From positions 1 to 64,000 of the forward strand of contig JANQFP010000242.1 in assembly GCA_028277795.1 (NCBI GenBank): a stretch of DNA of 64,000 nucleotides, in the 5' to 3' direction. Of the stretch, positions 56,104 through 64,000 are shown piece by piece. The stretch's first letter is position 1; each line of letters opens with the position of its first letter. The position numbers and the translations under genes are program-made. This DNA is from Rhodospirillales bacterium (lineage in GTDB: Bacteria > Pseudomonadota > Alphaproteobacteria > Rhodospirillales > JANQFP01). Below the pieces are notes generated by a model, which saw nothing but the letters and a program-made list of their open reading frames with translations, ran no database searches and had not been told where the DNA came from.

Positions 56104-57240
56104 TCAGGTCATGAGTTGCTTGAAGAACTCGAACACCTTCAGGTGAACCAAATCGTTCCACGTGGCAAAAATCATGATAAGCAATACCAAAATCAGCCCG
56201 AAACGAAAACCGTATTCTTGGACCCGGTAATCCAGCGGCCGGCCCCGGATTGCCTCCAGCAGATAGAAGGCCAGATGGCCGCCATCCAGCATGGGAATCG
56301 GGAACAGGTTGATCAGGCACAGGTTCACGGACAGGGCCGCCATGAAGAACATCAGGTTGACCAAGCCGCCCTGGGCCATTTGACCCGAGATCTGGGCGAT
56401 ACGCAGCGGGCCGCCCAACTGGTCCGCATCCTGCGAGCCGACGATCATTTCGCCCAGGTAGTTGAGAATGGCCGTGGTCAGGCCGAACGCATGCTCCACC
56501 CCCATCCACGCGGCGGTGAGCGGGTCGCGGCGCTCGTAGCCCACTTGGCTGGGATCCGGCTGGACGCCGAGGAGTCCGATCTCCTGGGGGCGCCCCTCCT
56601 CGTCCGTGGTCATGTGTCGTTTGGGCGTCGCGTTGATCGTGATTTCCTCGCCGCCGCGCAGGACGACGATGCGCAACGGAACATCGGGTCGGGCACTGAC
56701 CACCTGCCGCAGGTCCTCGAACCACGCCACCGGCTCGGAATCGATGCTGAGAATACGGTCTCCCGGCTGAAGACCGGCCTCCTCGGCGGCGCTGTCGGCG
56801 ACGACCACACCCACGGCCGACAGGGGATGGGGGCTGCCGACGGTGCCGAAAATGGCGCCAAAGACGAAGATGGCGAACACGAAGTTGGCCAGCGGTCCTG
56901 CGGCGACAATGGCGGTGCGATGCCGGAGCGGCTTGTGATGGAACGATACGGCCCGCTCCTCGTCGGTCATCGGCTCCTGATCCTCGGGCCCGCCCTCGAA
57001 GTCGTATTCGCCGAACATCTTGACGTACCCGCCCAGGGGCACGGCGCTGATCTTCCAGCGGGTCTCGTTCCGGTCCGTCCAGCCGTAGATCTCGGGCCCG
57101 AACCCGACGGAGAACACCTCGACTCGCACCCCGGAGCGCCGCGCCACCCAGTAGTGGCCCAACTCGTGGACGAAGACCAAGACCGTCAGGATGATCAGGA
57201 ACGGGACCACGTAGTCCCACAGGAAGATCAAGAATTCCAT
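56104..57240 (-). CDS. rseP: Site-2 intramembrane metalloprotease RseP
   Basis: RseP cuts anti-sigma factors and signal peptide remnants within the membrane. The 378-residue protein shows the zinc motif HELGH (in LVFVHELGHYWVARR, residue 25), the family's GFGPEIYGWTDRNETRWKIS-like stretch and PLGGYVKMFGE. One PDZ domain lies in the middle (SPHPLSAVGVVVADSAAEEAGLQPGDRI), with a possible second after, and NLFPIPMLDGGHLAFYLLE is the second zinc-ligand motif. It is between dxr and bamA. Confidence 0.96.
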   Translation of the reverse strand: MEFLIFLWDYVVPFLIILTVLVFVHELGHYWVARRSGVRVEVFSVGFGPEIYGWTDRNETRWKISAVPLGGYVKMFGEYDFEGGPEDQEPMTDEERAVSFHHKPLRHRTAIVAAGPLANFVFAIFVFGAIFGTVGSPHPLSAVGVVVADSAAEEAGLQPGDRILSIDSEPVAWFEDLRQVVSARPDVPLRIVVLRGGEEITINATPKRHMTTDEEGRPQEIGLLGVQPDPSQVGYERRDPLTAAWMGVEHAFGLTTAILNYLGEMIVGSQDADQLGGPLRIAQISGQMAQGGLVNLMFFMAALSVNLCLINLFPIPMLDGGHLAFYLLEAIRGRPLDYRVQEYGFRFGLILVLLIMIFATWNDLVHLKVFEFFKQLMT

Positions 57241-57274
57241 CGGTTGCCGTCCCAGGGCGCGGCGGATGTGCCCG

Positions 57275-58471
57275 TCAGTTCACCGCCGTTCGCTTCGCAA
57301 CGAATGCCCGCGCGATCTCCCGCGCCCGGGTGTCTGCCTCCATTACCGCGCTCAGGCTCTCCAAGCGGCCATTGGGCGCCGTTGACAAAGTGTGCTCCAC
57401 GGTGTGGGCAATGTCCAGGAAGCCGATGCGCCGATCGAGGAAACTGCGGACGGCCACCTCGTTGGCGGCGTTGAGGATGGTGGGGGCGGCACCTCCCGTC
57501 CGCAACGCCTGACGAGCCAGCGTCAAGGCGGGGAAGCGGTCCGGATCGGGCTGCTCGAATGTCAAGGTCCCGATCTCCTCGAGCCGCAGCCGCTCCGCCG
57601 GCGTCGGCATGCGGTCGGGCCAGCCGAGGGCGTAGGAGATGGGCGTGCGCATGTCCGGCGTGCCCATCTGGGCCAGGACGGAGCCGTCCACGTAGGCCAC
57701 CATGCTGTGGACCACCGACTGGGGGTGGACCAGGATCTCGATCCGCGGCTCGGGCACCGGGAAGAGATGGTAGGCCTCGATCAGCTCCAGGCCCTTGTTC
57801 ATCATGGTCGCCGAATCGACCGAGATCTTGGCCCCCATGTCCCAGTTGGGATGGGCCACCGCCTGCTCGGGGGTCACTTGGGCCATGTCGGCTCGGGAGG
57901 TCTCGCGGAACGGCCCGCCAGAGGCGGTCAGCACGATACGCTCGACCCGATCGGACCGGTCGAACTCGAAGACCTGGAAGATGGCGCTGTGCTCCGAGTC
58001 CACCGGCAGCAGCGTGGCGCCATGATGCGACACCTCGGTCATCATCACGTCGCCGGCGCAGACCAGGCATTCCTTGTTGGCCAGGCCGACGATGGCCCCG
58101 CGGTGGACCGCCGACAGGGTCGGCTCCAGGCCGGCCGCACCGACGATGGCCGCCATCACCCACTCGGCCGGCCGCGCCGCCGCCTCGGTCACCGAAGCGG
58201 CGCCGGCCGCCGCCTCGACGCCCGACCCCGCCAAGGCGTCCTTGAGGTCGGCATAGCGGTCGGGATCGGCGACCACGGCGACGCGCGGGCGCAGCTTCTT
58301 CGACTGCTCGGCGAGCAGGGCGACGTTGCTGTTGGCGGTCAGGGCCTCGACAACGAACGCATCGGGCTGCCGCTCGATGAGGTCGACCGTGTTGCGGCCG
58401 ATGGACCCGGTGGACCCGAGGATGGTGACGCGACGCGGGACCGCGTCCGCCCGTGGCTGGGTCACAACCAT
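57275..58471 (-). CDS. dxr: 1-deoxy-D-xylulose 5-phosphate reductoisomerase
   Basis: This is the first committed enzyme of the MEP isoprenoid pathway. The 398-residue protein has the NADPH-binding start VTILGSTGSIGRNTVDLI, the metal/substrate site LLPVDSEHSAIFQVF, LTASGGPFRETS, HPNWDMGAKISVDSATMMNKGLELIEA and ILNAANEVAVRSFLD. The ATG at 58471 overlaps the cdsA stop by 10 bp. Confidence 0.97.
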   Translation of the reverse strand: MVVTQPRADAVPRRVTILGSTGSIGRNTVDLIERQPDAFVVEALTANSNVALLAEQSKKLRPRVAVVADPDRYADLKDALAGSGVEAAAGAASVTEAAARPAEWVMAAIVGAAGLEPTLSAVHRGAIVGLANKECLVCAGDVMMTEVSHHGATLLPVDSEHSAIFQVFEFDRSDRVERIVLTASGGPFRETSRADMAQVTPEQAVAHPNWDMGAKISVDSATMMNKGLELIEAYHLFPVPEPRIEILVHPQSVVHSMVAYVDGSVLAQMGTPDMRTPISYALGWPDRMPTPAERLRLEEIGTLTFEQPDPDRFPALTLARQALRTGGAAPTILNAANEVAVRSFLDRRIGFLDIAHTVEHTLSTAPNGRLESLSAVMEADTRAREIARAFVAKRTAVN

Positions 58472-59181
58472 GTCAGCACAGTCCCTTTTCCCAGGTATCC
58501 CGCCACTCCCACCGCGATGACCGCGGCGAGGACGCCGTCCATACGGTCGAGGAGCCCCCCGTGGCCGGGAATGATGCTGCCCGAGTCCTTGACTCCGAAA
58601 CGCCGCTTCACCCAAGACTCGGCCAGATCGCCCCCTTGCGCCACCATGCCGACGAAGGCGCTGAAGGCGGCCAGCGGCACCAACACCTCGCGGCCCAGGA
58701 CGCCGGCCATCCCGGCACCGGCGGCGGCGGCGCAGGCGACGCCGCCGAAGAACCCCGCCCACGTCTTGTTGGGACTGACGGCCGGGGCGAGACGGGGCCC
58801 GCCAATGGTCCGGCCGGCCGCATAGGCGCCGATGTCCGCCGCCCACACCACGGCGAGAAGCCACAGGACCGTCACGCGGCCGACGGCCGGATCGGCGCGC
58901 AGCCCGATCATGATCAGGCACGGGACGCCGATCCACAGGGCGCCGACCACCAGCCACAGGGCGTAGTGGGACCGCGACCGGTCTGCGCAGCCGGCGGCAC
59001 ACAGGCGCTGCCATTCCCAGGCCATGATGGCGGCGACCGTCGCCACCAGGATCTCGAACAACGGGGTCCCCAGGTAGACCATGGCCAGCACCGGCGGCGC
59101 CAGCACAACCGCCGACAGCGTGCGCGTCGCCAGCGGCGCGGCGGCGCGGCTACCCACCGGTTGCGCCGTAACGCCGTTCAC
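58462..59181 (-). CDS. cdsA: Phosphatidate cytidylyltransferase
   Basis: CdsA makes CDP-diacylglycerol for phospholipid synthesis. It is a polytopic membrane protein with the full family signature near the C-terminus, SWVKRRFGVKDSGSIIPGHGGLLDRMD. The GTG at 59181 (product 239 residues) is one likely start and overlaps the uppS end; a second GTG at 59157 is possible. The longer reading from 59265 would overlap uppS by 116 bp with no conserved residues. Confidence 0.93.
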   Translation of the reverse strand: MNGVTAQPVGSRAAAPLATRTLSAVVLAPPVLAMVYLGTPLFEILVATVAAIMAWEWQRLCAAGCADRSRSHYALWLVVGALWIGVPCLIMIGLRADPAVGRVTVLWLLAVVWAADIGAYAAGRTIGGPRLAPAVSPNKTWAGFFGGVACAAAAGAGMAGVLGREVLVPLAAFSAFVGMVAQGGDLAESWVKRRFGVKDSGSIIPGHGGLLDRMDGVLAAVIAVGVAGYLGKGTVLTWL

Positions 59182-59884
59182 GTCGCTGGTACTCCCGGAG
59201 GGCGTCCTCGAAATCGTCTTCCGAGAAATCGGGCCAAAGCGTATCCACGAAGATGAACTCGGCATAGGCGAGCTGCCAAAGCAGGAAGTTGCTCACCCGT
59301 TGCTCGCCGCTGGTCCGGACGACCACGTCGGGATCGGGAATGCCGGCGGTGAACAGGTGTCGGGCGAACACGCTCTCGTCGATGGCCTCCGCCTCTACGC
59401 CGCCGTTCTCGGCCAGGGCCGCCAGATGCCGGGCGGCGGCCACGATCTCGGCCCGTCCGCCGTAACTCAAGGCGACGATGAGGGTCAGTCGCTGGTTGGC
59501 CTCGGTCCGGCGTTCCGCGTTCTCGATCAGGGCCACGATGTCCCGGGGCAGACGATGGCGCTCGCCGATGATGCGCAGCCGCACGCCCTGGCGGTGAAGC
59601 TCCGCGACTTCGCTGCGCAGATAGATCCGCAACAGGCCCATCAGGTCGCTGATCTCGGACGGCGGCCGCTTCCAGTTCTCGGACGAGAAGCCGTAGAGCG
59701 TCAGGTACCGGACGCCGTTGGCAACCGCGCTGCGCACAACCGCCTTGACGGATTCGGCCCCGCGCCGGTGGCCGGCCACCCGCGGCAGGCCGCGCGAAAG
59801 CGCCCAGCGACCGTTGCCGTCCATGATGATGGCCACGTGAACCGGCGGCGGTGGTGTTTCGCTAACGAGAGAGACGGCCTTCAT
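59150..59884 (-). CDS. uppS: Undecaprenyl diphosphate synthase
   Basis: This cis-prenyltransferase makes the lipid carrier for peptidoglycan and O-antigen. The 244-residue protein has HVAIIMDGNGRWALSRGLPRVAGHRRG (catalytic Asp and FPP-binding), LTLYGFSSENWKRPPSEI and DVVVRTSGEQRVSNFLLWQLAYAEF. It lies 4 bp after frr. Confidence 0.97.
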   Translation of the reverse strand: MKAVSLVSETPPPPVHVAIIMDGNGRWALSRGLPRVAGHRRGAESVKAVVRSAVANGVRYLTLYGFSSENWKRPPSEISDLMGLLRIYLRSEVAELHRQGVRLRIIGERHRLPRDIVALIENAERRTEANQRLTLIVALSYGGRAEIVAAARHLAALAENGGVEAEAIDESVFARHLFTAGIPDPDVVVRTSGEQRVSNFLLWQLAYAEFIFVDTLWPDFSEDDFEDALREYQRRERRYGATGG

Positions 59885-59888
59885 CGAA

Positions 59889-60458
59889 TCAAACCTGCAT
59901 GATTTCCTTTTCTTTTGCGGCCAGCGCCTCGTCCATCTTCTTGACGTGGGCGTCGGTCAGCTCCTGGACCTGCTGCGCGTAGTCGCGATGCTGGTCCTGG
60001 GAGATCTGGCCCTCTTTCTCGGCACGTTTGAGGTCGTCCATGGCGTGACGCCGGATATTGCGCACGGCGACCCGTGCCTCCTCCGCGTACTTGCCGGCGA
60101 TCTTGGTGAACTCCACCCGTCGCTCCTCGGTCAGCGACGGGATGGGAATGCGAAGGGTTTGGCCTTCCGTGGCGGGATTGAGCCCCAGGCCCGATTCCAT
60201 GATCGCCTTCTCGACCGCCTTGACCAGGCTCTTGTCCCACACCTGAACGGTCAACAGGCGCGGCTCGGGGGCGTTGACCGTGCCGACCTGGTTGATGGGC
60301 ATCTGAGAGCCGTACGCATCGACCATGACCGGCTCCAGCAGGCCCGGCGTGGCACGCCCGGACCGGAGCCCCGCCAACTCCTTGTGCAGAACCTCCACGG
60401 CGCCCTCCATGCGCCGGCGGATGTCCTTTTTCATGGCATCGATGTTGGCCGCGTCCAC
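59889..60458 (-). CDS. frr: Ribosome recycling factor
   Basis: RRF splits ribosomes after termination. The 189-residue protein has [45 protein letters not shown] and the C-terminal [35 protein letters not shown]. The internal ATG at 60434 is a possible alternative start. It is 13 bp after pyrH. Confidence 0.97.
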   Translation of the reverse strand: MDAANIDAMKKDIRRRMEGAVEVLHKELAGLRSGRATPGLLEPVMVDAYGSQMPINQVGTVNAPEPRLLTVQVWDKSLVKAVEKAIMESGLGLNPATEGQTLRIPIPSLTEERRVEFTKIAGKYAEEARVAVRNIRRHAMDDLKRAEKEGQISQDQHRDYAQQVQELTDAHVKKMDEALAAKEKEIMQV

Positions 60459-60471
60459 CGAACAACCCCTC

Positions 60472-61188
60472 CTAGCTGATAATCGTGTATGTCCCGGTGC
60501 CGCTGACCACGTCCGCGAAGGCTCCTGGATTGTGAATGGAAAAGACCAGGATGGGAACCTTGTTCTCGCGGGCCAACGCGATGGCCGAAGCGTCCATCAC
60601 CTTGAGATCGCGGGTCAGGACCTCGTGATAGCTCAGACGATCGAATCGTTCGGCGTCCTCGACCTTTTTCGGGTCCGCACTGTAGACCCCATCCACCTGG
60701 GTCCCCTTGAGCAGGGCGTCGCAGCCCATCTCGACGGCGCGCAGGGCGGCCGCGGTGTCCGTGGTGAAGAACGGGTTGCCGGTCCCCGCGGCGAAGATCA
60801 CCACGCGGCCCTTCTCCATGTGGCGCACGGCGCGGCGGCGGATGTAGGGCTCGCACACCGTTTCCATGGGAATGGCCGACTGCACCCGGGTCTGCAGGCC
60901 GCGGGATTCGAGCACGCTCTGCACGGCGACGGCGTTGATCACGGTGGCCAACATGCCCATGTAGTCGGCGCTCGCCCGTTCGATCCCCGCCGCCGCGCCG
61001 GAGACCCCGCGGAAGATGTTGCCGGCCCCGATCACCAGGGAGACCTGCACCCCCATGTCGTGGACGGTCCGGACCTCTTCGGCGATGCGGATCATGGTCG
61101 CCAAGTCGAGTCCGTACTCCCGCTCCCCCATCAGGCCCTCGCCGGACAGCTTGAGCAGGACACGCCGGTAATGGGGTTCGCGCGCCAT
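60472..61188 (-). CDS. pyrH: Uridylate kinase
   Basis: This UMP kinase of the amino acid kinase fold has 238 residues. Motifs are [43 protein letters not shown] and [23 protein letters not shown]. The order rpsB-tsf-pyrH-frr is preserved. Confidence 0.97.
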   Translation of the reverse strand: MAREPHYRRVLLKLSGEGLMGEREYGLDLATMIRIAEEVRTVHDMGVQVSLVIGAGNIFRGVSGAAAGIERASADYMGMLATVINAVAVQSVLESRGLQTRVQSAIPMETVCEPYIRRRAVRHMEKGRVVIFAAGTGNPFFTTDTAAALRAVEMGCDALLKGTQVDGVYSADPKKVEDAERFDRLSYHEVLTRDLKVMDASAIALARENKVPILVFSIHNPGAFADVVSGTGTYTIIS

Positions 61189-61298
61189 TCGGGGTTCCGA
61201 TCTCTCAGGCCGGCGAACACCGGCGCGTCCCCGCGGCCGGGGACGCTGTGTACATCGCGGACGGGCTCTTACACCAATCGCCGCAGCCGGGTCTTGGC

Positions 61299-62225
61299 TC
61301 AGGTCCCGGCGGCGGCGGCGACCTCCGCGGCAAAATCATCCTGCCGTTTCTCCACGCCCTCGCCGAGGGCGAAACGGGCGAAAGCCGCCACGCCGACCGC
61401 TGCGCCCACCTCCTTGGCCGCTTCGTCGAGGACCGCGGCCACCTTGCGTTCACCGTCGATGACGAAGACCTGCTCCAGCAGGCATTCCTCCTCGAAGAAC
61501 TTGCGCAACCGGCCCTCCACCATCTGCTCGATGATCGCTTCCGGCTTGCCCGACGCCCGTGCCTGCTCCTTGAGGACCTCGCGTTCCCGGTCCAGGTCCG
61601 CCGGATCGACGTCGTCGCGGGAAACGGCGCGCGGGTTGGCCGCCGCCACGTGCATGGCCAGCTGCTTGCCCAGGGTTTCCAGGCCCGACGGATCGGCCTC
61701 CGAGGACAGGGCCACCAGCACCCCGATCTTGCCGAGACCGGGAGCGGCGGCGTTGTGCATGTACGAGCCCAGCATGCCGCCCGCCCCGTCCAGCACGCGG
61801 ACGCGGCGCAGGGTCATGTTCTCCCCGATGGTGGCGATAAGATGAACCAGTTGCTCCTCGACGGTCCGGCCCGCGTCCGGGTAGGCGGCGGCCTTCAAGG
61901 CGTCCAGGTCCTCGCCGGTGTCCACGGCGAGCCCGGCAACGGTGCGCACGAAGTCCTGGAAGGCGTCGTTGCGGGCCACGAAGTCGGTTTCCGAATTGAC
62001 TTCCACCAGGGCGCCCCTGCCCCCCGCCACGGCGAGACCGACGAGGCCCTCGGCGGTCACCCGCCCCGACTTCTTGGTCACCGCGGCGATGCCCTTCTTG
62101 CGCAGCCAGTCGACGGCGGCCTCCAGGTCGCCGCCGGTCTCGGTCAGCGCCCGCTTGCAGTCCATCATCCCGGCGCCGGTCTTGTCGCGCAGCTCCTTGA
62201 CGCGCGCGGCTGTGATCTCTGCCAT
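61299..62225 (-). CDS. tsf: Elongation factor Ts
   Basis: EF-Ts exchanges GDP for GTP on EF-Tu. The 308-residue protein begins [27 protein letters not shown], has the coupling motif [12 protein letters not shown] and the C-terminal [15 protein letters not shown]. The ATG at 62225 is chosen; upstream in-frame codons lie in the AT-rich spacer to rpsB. Confidence 0.97.
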   Translation of the reverse strand: MAEITAARVKELRDKTGAGMMDCKRALTETGGDLEAAVDWLRKKGIAAVTKKSGRVTAEGLVGLAVAGGRGALVEVNSETDFVARNDAFQDFVRTVAGLAVDTGEDLDALKAAAYPDAGRTVEEQLVHLIATIGENMTLRRVRVLDGAGGMLGSYMHNAAAPGLGKIGVLVALSSEADPSGLETLGKQLAMHVAAANPRAVSRDDVDPADLDREREVLKEQARASGKPEAIIEQMVEGRLRKFFEEECLLEQVFVIDGERKVAAVLDEAAKEVGAAVGVAAFARFALGEGVEKRQDDFAAEVAAAAGT

Positions 62226-62293
62226 GATTACTCTCTTTCTGAAGTATTCGTTGTAACGGTTTGTGAATAATTTGTTTTTACGCACAGCCCCTG

Positions 62294-63238
62294 TCAGGCG
62301 TTGGTGGCATCCGGCTGCGGCTCCTCCTCGGCAGCGGCGGCGTCGGCCCCCTCCTCGCCCGACGGTTCGTCGGCCGCCGGGGCTTGTTCGGCCGTCTCGT
62401 CACCGCCGGCCGCCTCCGCCGTCTCCGCACCCTCCTCCGCTTCGGCGCCCGCCTCCGCGGTCTCGGTTGCCGCGGCGGCCGCGTCCTCCTCGGGCAGGCT
62501 TTCCGCCGGCGCTTCGTCACTCTCGCCCACATCGACGCCGGCCGCCGTCATCTCCTGCTGGATCCCCGCCAGGACGGCGTCGGCCATCAGATCGCAGTAG
62601 AGGTTGATGGCGCGCAGGGCGTCGTCGTTGCCGGGGACCGGGAAGTTGATGCCCGCAGGGTCGGAGTTGCTGTCGATGACCGCGACCACCGGGATGTCGA
62701 GCTTGTTGGCCTCGGCCACGGCGATGGCTTCCTTGTTGGTGTCGATGACGAACAGGATGTCCGGCAGGCCGCCCATCTCCTTGATGCCGCCCAGCGCCCG
62801 TTCCAGCTTGTCCCGCTCCCGGGTCAGGCGCAGGGTCTCTTTCTTGGTCAGGCCGACGGTCTCTTCCGCAAGCTGCTCGTCCAGGTCCCGCAACCGCTTG
62901 ATCGAATTGGAGATGGTGCGCCAATTGGTCATCATGCCGCCGAGCCAGCGGTGGTTCACGTAGTACTGGCCGCAGCGCCGCGCGGCATCGGCGATGCGGT
63001 CGCTGGCCTGGCGTTTGGTGCCGACGAACAGCACCCGGCCGCCGCCGGCGACGGCATCGCGGACCGCGACCATGGCCTGGTGCAGCATCGGCACCGTCTG
63101 TTCCAGGTCGATGATGTGAATGCCGTTGCGAACCCCGAAGAGGAAGGGCGCCATCTTCGGGTTCCAGCGCCGGGTGTTGTGGCCGAAGTGAACGCCGGCT
63201 TCGACGAGCTGACGCATGGTGAAGGCGGGAAGCGCCAT
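62294..63238 (-). CDS. rpsB: 30S ribosomal protein S2 with long acidic C-terminal tail
   Basis: The ribosomal S2 core begins [29 protein letters not shown] and has the conserved [32 protein letters not shown] and [30 protein letters not shown]. The core ends near residue 231. About 83 further residues are almost only Ala, Glu, Asp, Gly, Pro, Thr and Ser, strongly acidic and low in complexity ([19 protein letters not shown] and similar), ending PQPDATNA. tsf follows after 68 bp. Confidence 0.97.
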   Translation of the reverse strand: MALPAFTMRQLVEAGVHFGHNTRRWNPKMAPFLFGVRNGIHIIDLEQTVPMLHQAMVAVRDAVAGGGRVLFVGTKRQASDRIADAARRCGQYYVNHRWLGGMMTNWRTISNSIKRLRDLDEQLAEETVGLTKKETLRLTRERDKLERALGGIKEMGGLPDILFVIDTNKEAIAVAEANKLDIPVVAVIDSNSDPAGINFPVPGNDDALRAINLYCDLMADAVLAGIQQEMTAAGVDVGESDEAPAESLPEEDAAAAATETAEAGAEAEEGAETAEAAGGDETAEQAPAADEPSGEEGADAAAAEEEPQPDATNA

Positions 63239-63403
63239 GACAAAGGTCCTTTTCCGGTTCCAACCTCCGCGGGCAACGCCCGGCCGCAGCCGGACACCGG
63301 ACCGACCCATCGGCGAACTTGCGCCGGGGCCGTACGCCCGCGTGTGTCATTGGGCGGTTAGATACCCCGCACCGGACCCCTTGGCAAGGAGGAAGCGCGG
63401 CCT

Positions 63404-63889
63404 CTAACGACGGGCCATCCGGGCGCGCGGCACGCTGGCCAGCGCCGCCTCCGTGGCGCCGCGGAAATCATCCGACGGCGTCGAGCCCATGTAGTCGCCC
63501 CGCCCCAGGTAGACCATCTTGCCGCTGCCCTGTTCCGTGGCCGTGCACTGGACTTTCTGCGACCAGCCGTTGGGACGCCCGGTGGTGCCCGCCGACCGGC
63601 AATCGAAGACCACGACCGTGGCGCGGGGCACGGATTGTGGTGCCGCGCCGTCGGCCAGGATCACGTATCCCTTGCCGGTGAGATGGGTCCGCATCGTCTC
63701 CGCCGTCGCGCCGTCGGACCCGGGCGAGACCCGCACGTATTGCCAGCCGGTGGACTTCAGTTGCGGGTGCATCACCGTCCCCGTCGACTCGAAGACGGTG
63801 GACACGCATCCTGCAATCAGCAGGACCGCCGCCAACGCTGCGATCCGCGCGCTCCGTGAACCCGTGTCGTGCATCTCAAACCCCGTCAT
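63404..63889 (-). CDS. Hypothetical lipoprotein
   Basis: This approximately 161-residue protein has an N-terminal lipoprotein signal (ARIAALAAVLLIAGCVST, lipidation cysteine about residue 27). The mature domain has WQYVRVSPGSDGATAETMRTHLTGKGYVIL and TVVVFDCRSAG, and ends basic (SVPRARMARR). The ATG at 63889 or 63874 may be used. I do not recognise a named family; it lies upstream of rpsB on the same strand, separated by a 165-bp gap that should contain the rpsB promoter. Confidence 0.65.
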   Translation of the reverse strand: MTGFEMHDTGSRSARIAALAAVLLIAGCVSTVFESTGTVMHPQLKSTGWQYVRVSPGSDGATAETMRTHLTGKGYVILADGAAPQSVPRATVVVFDCRSAGTTGRPNGWSQKVQCTATEQGSGKMVYLGRGDYMGSTPSDDFRGATEAALASVPRARMARR

Positions 63890-64000
63890 CCGCTGCCTGG
63901 CCAAGGCCTGATGTGTAGCAACTGCACCTTGGAAAAATCAACCTTGGGTGGGGATGCGGGTGGTTCGCTCACATTTCCTGAACGTCGCGAATGCCGGGGA

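Overview
The window is 64 kb of GC-rich DNA with dense, mostly operonic genes. Gene content and order point to an alphaproteobacterium of the Rhodospirillales/Magnetospirillum type. The signs are a GAAC-N7-GAAC SOS box at lexA, a glnBA pair behind a sigma-54 promoter, LpxI rather than LpxH, a bacterial CULT-domain protein whose key tryptophans fall at the same residue numbers as in Magnetospirillum MsCI4, and a tRNA-His that keeps the encoded G-1:C73 pair. The metabolism encoded is chemolithoautotrophic: reduced-sulfur oxidation coupled to Calvin-cycle CO2 fixation.

Layout. (1) 1-1.6 kb: the 5' part of pyrG, and secG. (2) 1.8-8.7 kb: sulfur region with a YeeE/YedE (SoxT-like) permease, a decayed sox operon (soxX, soxA and soxB are wrecked; soxY, soxZ and the ccdA/soxV gene are intact), an ArsR-type sulfur regulator, and a TauE/TIGR02186/Usp operon. 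(3) 8.8-11.4 kb: a DASS-type anion transporter with a tandem-domain universal stress protein. (4) 11.5-22.7 kb: Calvin-cycle genes, with rpe and the long operon glpX-prk-tkt-fba-cbbL-cbbS-cbbQ-cbbO. (5) 22.9-27.2 kb: a NarL-type regulator with a degenerate receiver, a Rieske protein, and a sulfide dehydrogenase module (cytochrome c, FccB, SoxW-like thioredoxin). (6) 27.2-35.7 kb: a short sugar transferase, tRNA-His, an aminotransferase, glnB-glnA and assorted small genes. (7) 35.9-48.9 kb: trpGDC-moaC-moeA, lexA, comEC, gltX, gltA, a ketopantoate reductase gene and gloA. (8) 48.8-63.2 kb: the envelope and translation cluster rpsB-tsf-pyrH-frr-uppS-cdsA-dxr-rseP-bamA-skp-lpxD-fabZ-lpxA-lpxI-lpxB, all on the minus strand.

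The most interesting signal is a 16-bp palindrome, ATTAG-N6-CTAAT. It occurs perfectly in front of the ArsR regulator and in front of the Calvin operon, where it fills the spacer of a plausible promoter. It occurs with one mismatch in front of rpe and the DASS transporter, and in a weaker form in front of the sox remnant. No LysR-type CbbR is present in the window. I infer that a persulfide-type ArsR repressor couples CO2 fixation directly to sulfur availability. A second striking point is selective decay: the Sox catalytic genes are lost, while the sulfur carrier SoxYZ and the thiol-reducing SoxV and SoxW remain intact, which suggests that SoxYZ was kept for another job.
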